A DNA stretch of 64,000 bases from JBBQFI01 sp038237805 (GTDB taxonomy: Bacteria; Verrucomicrobiota; Verrucomicrobiia; Chthoniobacterales; UBA10450): contig JBBRYI010000001.1 of assembly GCA_038237805.1 (NCBI GenBank), positions 310,001-374,000 of the forward strand, in the 5' to 3' direction. The notes below the pieces were generated by a model. It was not told the DNA's origin. It worked only from the letters and a program-made list of their open reading frames with translations, and did not search any database. Both the position numbers and the translations under genes were made by a program. Position 1 is the stretch's first letter; the number at the start of each line of letters is the position of its first letter. Of this stretch, positions 61,091 to 64,000 are shown one piece after another.

Positions 61091-61803
61091 ATCTTCGTTC
61101 CGTTTTTGTATTCGTCGTGACGCCGAAGCCAGTCCATCGTCGAATCGGGATTTTCGTCGCGCCCTTTCGGCACGAGGTCGAGGAAATGGTACGTCCCAAC
61201 TAACATGTCGAGACCACGCGCATAAGTCGAATAGGTGTGAAAAATGGCGCCTCCTTGATCCTTATAGAACACGCTCAGGCCCGGCATCTCGTCGCTCAGG
61301 AGTTCCGCCGACTCGTAGTTATAATACATCTTATCCTTCTTCTTCTCCTCTTCCGTGGCCGACACGTGATAGTCGAAGTTGAAATCGTTGCCGTGCGATG
61401 ACAACCACTTGAAGCGCCAGCCCAGGCGCTTCTTATAAGGCTCGAACTCGGCCAGCGGCGCGCGTGAGACGACCACAAACGCCACGTCGCGATGCGGTAG
61501 ATGCCAGTTCGCTCCGTCGAAATGGTCGGCCAGGTAAGAGCAGCTCTTGCAACCTTCTTCCCAACTCGGACCGAACATGAAGTGATAGACGACCAACTGA
61601 CTTCGTTCGCCGAAGAGCTCCGCCAGCGTTTCTTTTCCGTCGGGCCCATCAAAGACATATTCCTTTTCAACTTTGACCCATGGCAATTCGCGCCGATGCC
61701 GGCTCACTTCATCGCGTAAGCGAGTGAATTCCTTCTCGCGCGTTAGCAGGTCTTTCCGCGCAACGGTCCACTCAGCTTCGGACACGACTCTCGGATGTTT
61801 CAT
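61087..61803 (-). CDS. DUF899 family thioredoxin-like protein
   Basis: A 238-residue protein. HPRVVSEAEWTVARKDLLTREKEFTRLRDEVSRHRRELPWVKVEKEYVFDGPDGKETLAELF leads into a thioredoxin-like fold with FGPSWEEGCKSCSYLADHFDGANWHL, YKKRLGWRFKWLSSHGNDFNFDYHVS, and ends DWLRRHDEY. The Cys pair suggests redox activity, unproven. An in-frame ATG 12 codons upstream (61839) is an alternative. It precedes the broken VOC gene. Confidence 0.88.
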   Translation of the reverse strand: MKHPRVVSEAEWTVARKDLLTREKEFTRLRDEVSRHRRELPWVKVEKEYVFDGPDGKETLAELFGERSQLVVYHFMFGPSWEEGCKSCSYLADHFDGANWHLPHRDVAFVVVSRAPLAEFEPYKKRLGWRFKWLSSHGNDFNFDYHVSATEEEKKKDKMYYNYESAELLSDEMPGLSVFYKDQGGAIFHTYSTYARGLDMLVGTYHFLDLVPKGRDENPDSTMDWLRRHDEYKNGTKI

Positions 61804-61960
61804 CTGTTCTGTTTCTGATTCTTTTTCTTTCAGTTTCATTTTTGCTTTTGTTTTTTTTCTTTTCTTTCAAAAACTTGCTCGCTAGGAGCGCGCTTAGTCC
61901 GCCACTTGATGTCGCGCCCGCCGCGACCAGCGCCATGTTCGCTACACACACAGGACACAT
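61772..61960 (-). CDS. Small CPVC-motif protein
   Basis: A 62-residue protein. MCPVCVANMALVAAGATSSGGLSALLASKF is a Cys pair followed by a small glycine-rich hydrophobic helix; the rest is a Lys/Arg/Glu/Ser-rich tail. Similar small proteins with this start accompany ArsR, SRPBCC and DUF899 genes. It overlaps the DUF899 start and contains A-rich homopolymers, so the tail could be affected by an indel. Confidence 0.6.
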   Translation of the reverse strand: MCPVCVANMALVAAGATSSGGLSALLASKFLKEKKKNKSKNETERKRIRNRTDETSESRVRS

Positions 61961-61963
61961 GGC

Positions 61964-62317
61964 TCACGTCTTCCCTTTTTTGGCGGCAGCTTTGTCTGTC
62001 TTTTCCAAATACGCGGCCAGGCGATCGAGGGATCCCTCCCAGAATTTGCGGTAATTCTCCACCCATTGCGCAGCCTGTTTCAACGGCCTGGCCTCCAACT
62101 GCATTTCATGGACACGCCCATAACGCCGGCGGCGAAGCAGTCCTGCCTTCTCCAGCACCCGCAAATGTTTCGAGACTGCCGGCAACGACATCGCATGCGG
62201 TCGCGCCAGATGCGTCACGCGTTTATCGCCACGGGCCAGATGCGCGAGGATCCGTCGCCGGGTCGGATCGGCGAGCGCAGCAAACGTGCGATCTAACGTT
62301 GTCGAGCGCGGTTGTAT
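61964..62317 (-). CDS. ArsR family transcriptional regulator with no canonical start codon
   Basis: A winged-helix regulator of the SRPBCC-associated ArsR branch. In-frame residues TTLDRTFAALADPTRRRILAHLARGDKR form the N-terminal helices. RVTHLARPHAMSLPAVSKHLRVLEKAGLLRRRRYGRVHEMQLEARPLKQAAQWV follows, with the recognition helix at SLPAVSKHLRVLE. The first ATG, GTG or TTG in frame (62218) would delete half the domain. The only plausible start is ATA at 62317, overlapping the protease gene end. No metal-binding Cys set is seen. It likely controls the genes downstream to 59404. Confidence 0.7.
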   Translation of the reverse strand: MQPRSTTLDRTFAALADPTRRRILAHLARGDKRVTHLARPHAMSLPAVSKHLRVLEKAGLLRRRRYGRVHEMQLEARPLKQAAQWVENYRKFWEGSLDRLAAYLEKTDKAAAKKGKT

Positions 62318-63099
62318 TCCTCGAGCGCCTTTGGCATCAACGCTTGAAGTTGCGCGATCCGAGTTCCATGGGACGGATGCGTCGACAGAAATTCCGGAGG
62401 TTGCGCACTGCTGGTTTGTTCCATCCGCCGCCAGAACCGGATGCTCTCCTGCGGGTCGTAACCGGCACGCGCCATATAAATAAGGCCGATCTCATCCGCT
62501 TCCGACTCGTGCTTGCGACCGAACGGCATGAGCACGCCGAATTGCGCGCCCGCACCAAGCGCACCCATCACAGCGCGTTGCTTGTCGTAGTCCATGTCGG
62601 ACAGGGAAACGGCGATCCCGGTCATCGCGGTTTGAGTTAGGTTTTGCTGCAACACACGTTGCGCGCCGTGGCGTGAAGTCGCGTGCGCCATCTCATGTCC
62701 GAGAACGGTAGCGAGTCCGGCGTCGTTTTGAGCGATCGGGACGATCCCTGTATACACAACAATTTTCCCGCCCGGCAGACAAAACGCGTTCTGCTTGCCG
62801 TCTTGAATGAGTGATACCTTCCAGTCGAAATCCTGTCCTGCTTTTCCAGTGGCGCTTGCAAGACGGCCTGCCACCTGTTTCACCATCTCGAGTTGCGGGC
62901 CAGAACCGACCGTCTGCGATTGCGCGAGAACCTGCTCATACGTTTGAAGACCAAGCGCCGATTCCTGCTGGGTCGACATTCCGACGTGACTCGCGCGGCC
63001 TGTCTCAGGATTCACGAATTTTTCTGACGTGAAATATTGATAACCGAAAAATAAAGCCGCCACCGCGATTGGAAGCCATTTAATATGTCTCCGCTGCAT
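62293..63099 (-). CDS. M48 family metalloprotease
   Basis: A 268-residue zinc protease with an N-terminal anchor (WLPIAVAALFFGYQYF) and a catalytic domain. HEMAHATSRHG gives HEXXH, and the later ESEADEIGLIYMARAGYDP supplies the third ligand Glu. The C terminus LSTHPSHGTRIAQLQALMP is typical of LoiP/YcaL-type periplasmic quality-control proteases. Its 3' end overlaps the ArsR reading frame. Confidence 0.9.
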   Translation of the reverse strand: MQRRHIKWLPIAVAALFFGYQYFTSEKFVNPETGRASHVGMSTQQESALGLQTYEQVLAQSQTVGSGPQLEMVKQVAGRLASATGKAGQDFDWKVSLIQDGKQNAFCLPGGKIVVYTGIVPIAQNDAGLATVLGHEMAHATSRHGAQRVLQQNLTQTAMTGIAVSLSDMDYDKQRAVMGALGAGAQFGVLMPFGRKHESEADEIGLIYMARAGYDPQESIRFWRRMEQTSSAQPPEFLSTHPSHGTRIAQLQALMPKALEEYNRARQR

Positions 63100-63218
63100 A
63101 CTTCGACTTAACAGGAGTAGTCTGTTCTTTCAACGTCGCGATGCGGCATTCTTTCACACCACGTTCGGAAAACGAAAATCTCGCGTTTCATGACCGGAAG
63201 GCCTAAGTCTGCTGCGAC

Positions 63219-64000
63219 GTGAAAGAGGAAACGATTGATACACATTCGAAGGCGCTGAAGATTAATCTCGATCCGCGCTGGTACGGGACGTTCGCGGAGA
63301 TCGGCGCTGGGCAGGAGGTGGTGCGCTGGTTTTTCCGCGTCGGCGGCGCTGCGGGGACGATCGCGAAGAGCATGTCGGCTTACGACATGAAAGTGAGTGA
63401 CGCCATCTATGGACACGCGGAGCGTTATGTCTCGCGCGGGCGGTTGCAAGCGATGCTCGACCGGGAGTTCGATCTCGACGTCGAGCGGCTCGGGAAGGAG
63501 CGCGGCGATAACACTTCGTTCTTCGCCTTCGCCAATACAGTGGTGGCGCGAAGCTACGGCGGCGGCGACGAATGCCACGGGTGGATGGGAATCAAATTCC
63601 AGAGCCGCGTCAACGATGAGCCGAGCCAAATCGTGATGCACGTGCGGATGCTCGACGCGGAAGCGTCGCTGCAACAGGAAGCGCTCGGCATCGTGGGAGT
63701 CAACCTTTGCTACGGCGCGTTTTTCTTAAGCCACGTGCCCGAGGAGCTAATCGAGTCACTGCTCGACAAGCTCACCACCGGCCGCGTCGAGATCGACCTG
63801 TTCGAACTCAGCGGGATCGAATTTCGCAATGTGGAAAATCGCATCATGGCGCTGAAGCTCGTGCAGCTCGGGCTGAGCGGCGCGGCCATGTTTGGCGCGA
63901 ATCGCGAGGTGTTGCAGCCCTCAGACGTGCTGCATAACAAAGCGGTCCTGGTCGAGCGCGGGAGTTTTCGCCCGACCACGCACGTCAATCTCGACATGCT
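63219..64000 (+). CDS. Conserved uncharacterised protein, cut by the right edge
   Basis: From a GTG at 63219 (the first start after an in-frame TAA at 63204) the frame is open to the window end, 260 residues. It begins KEETIDTHSKALKINLDPRWYGTFAEIGAGQEVVRWFFRVGGAAGTIAKSMSAYDMKVSDAIYG and continues with HGWMGIKFQSRVNDEPSQIVMHVRMLD. The opening matches a widespread family often labelled, without evidence, as nicotinate-nucleotide adenylyltransferase or TonB-related. The 119-base gap upstream shows nothing clear. Function unknown. Confidence 0.8.
   Translation, partial: MKEETIDTHSKALKINLDPRWYGTFAEIGAGQEVVRWFFRVGGAAGTIAKSMSAYDMKVSDAIYGHAERYVSRGRLQAMLDREFDLDVERLGKERGDNTSFFAFANTVVARSYGGGDECHGWMGIKFQSRVNDEPSQIVMHVRMLDAEASLQQEALGIVGVNLCYGAFFLSHVPEELIESLLDKLTTGRVEIDLFELSGIEFRNVENRIMALKLVQLGLSGAAMFGANREVLQPSDVLHNKAVLVERGSFRPTTHVNLDM

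Overview
The window looks like a chromosomal segment of a moderately GC-rich, Gram-negative soil bacterium. Verrucomicrobia (Spartobacteria/Chthoniobacter-like) is my best guess. Outer-membrane functions (Mla lipid transport, a BBP2-type porin, several lipoprotein or secreted proteins) sit beside an mcsA-mcsB-clpC cluster, a YadA-head/S74 tail-fibre protein and a DUF5069 protein, a mixture familiar from that phylum. The lineage is inferred from gene content only; no rRNA is present. One tRNA (Ile-GAT) is present and no CRISPR array was seen.

Layout. 0.3-9.4 kb: an arsenic-biotransformation cluster of the arsenosugar type: ArsM, an aquaglyceroporin, the radical SAM enzyme ArsS, a glycosyltransferase fused to a second radical SAM domain, a TVP38 membrane protein, a MerA-like flavoprotein, a DUF547 protein and a second arsenosugar-type glycosyltransferase. 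9.5-14.1 kb: a PIN-TRAM protein and mlaD-mlaF-mlaE, interrupted by a REP-associated transposase and its REP palindromes. 14.1-25 kb: a lipoprotein, a XerC-like recombinase, clpC-mcsB-mcsA, an aminotransferase, a LolD-like ATPase, a secreted peptidoglycan-binding protein, trmL, transaldolase, tRNA-Ile and a VanZ protein. 25-34 kb: phosphomannose isomerase, a four-gene overlapping operon (LMF1-like, YggS, DUF971, DUF4864-like), an SDR, a methyltransferase, the tail-fibre protein, a sulfotransferase and an arylamine N-acetyltransferase. 34-45 kb: two frameshifted genes, a yeast-type cytosine deaminase, a three-gene phospholipid cluster and assorted enzymes. 45-50 kb: porin/Amt divergent pair and small enzymes. 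51-56 kb: a surface-polysaccharide modification cluster (MBOAT, SGNH-like partner, two epimerase-like cupins, a GT2). 56-64 kb: MOSC, Tat-exported MBL hydrolase, RsmH, a His-rich lipoprotein, a partly broken ArsR/SRPBCC/VOC/DUF899 operon, an M48 protease and a protein cut by the right edge.

The most unusual signal is not a gene. The 9-mer GCCTAACGA (either strand) occurs about 28 times, and its 8-mer core CCTAACGA about 35 times, spread almost evenly and equally on both strands. Chance predicts about 0.5 and 2 copies. It lies in coding DNA, at stop codons and between genes, much like a DNA-uptake sequence or other genome-wide tag. Several other short inverted-repeat families are also dispersed here. 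Four genes carry single-base indels in short homopolymers, so either gene decay or assembly error must be considered.
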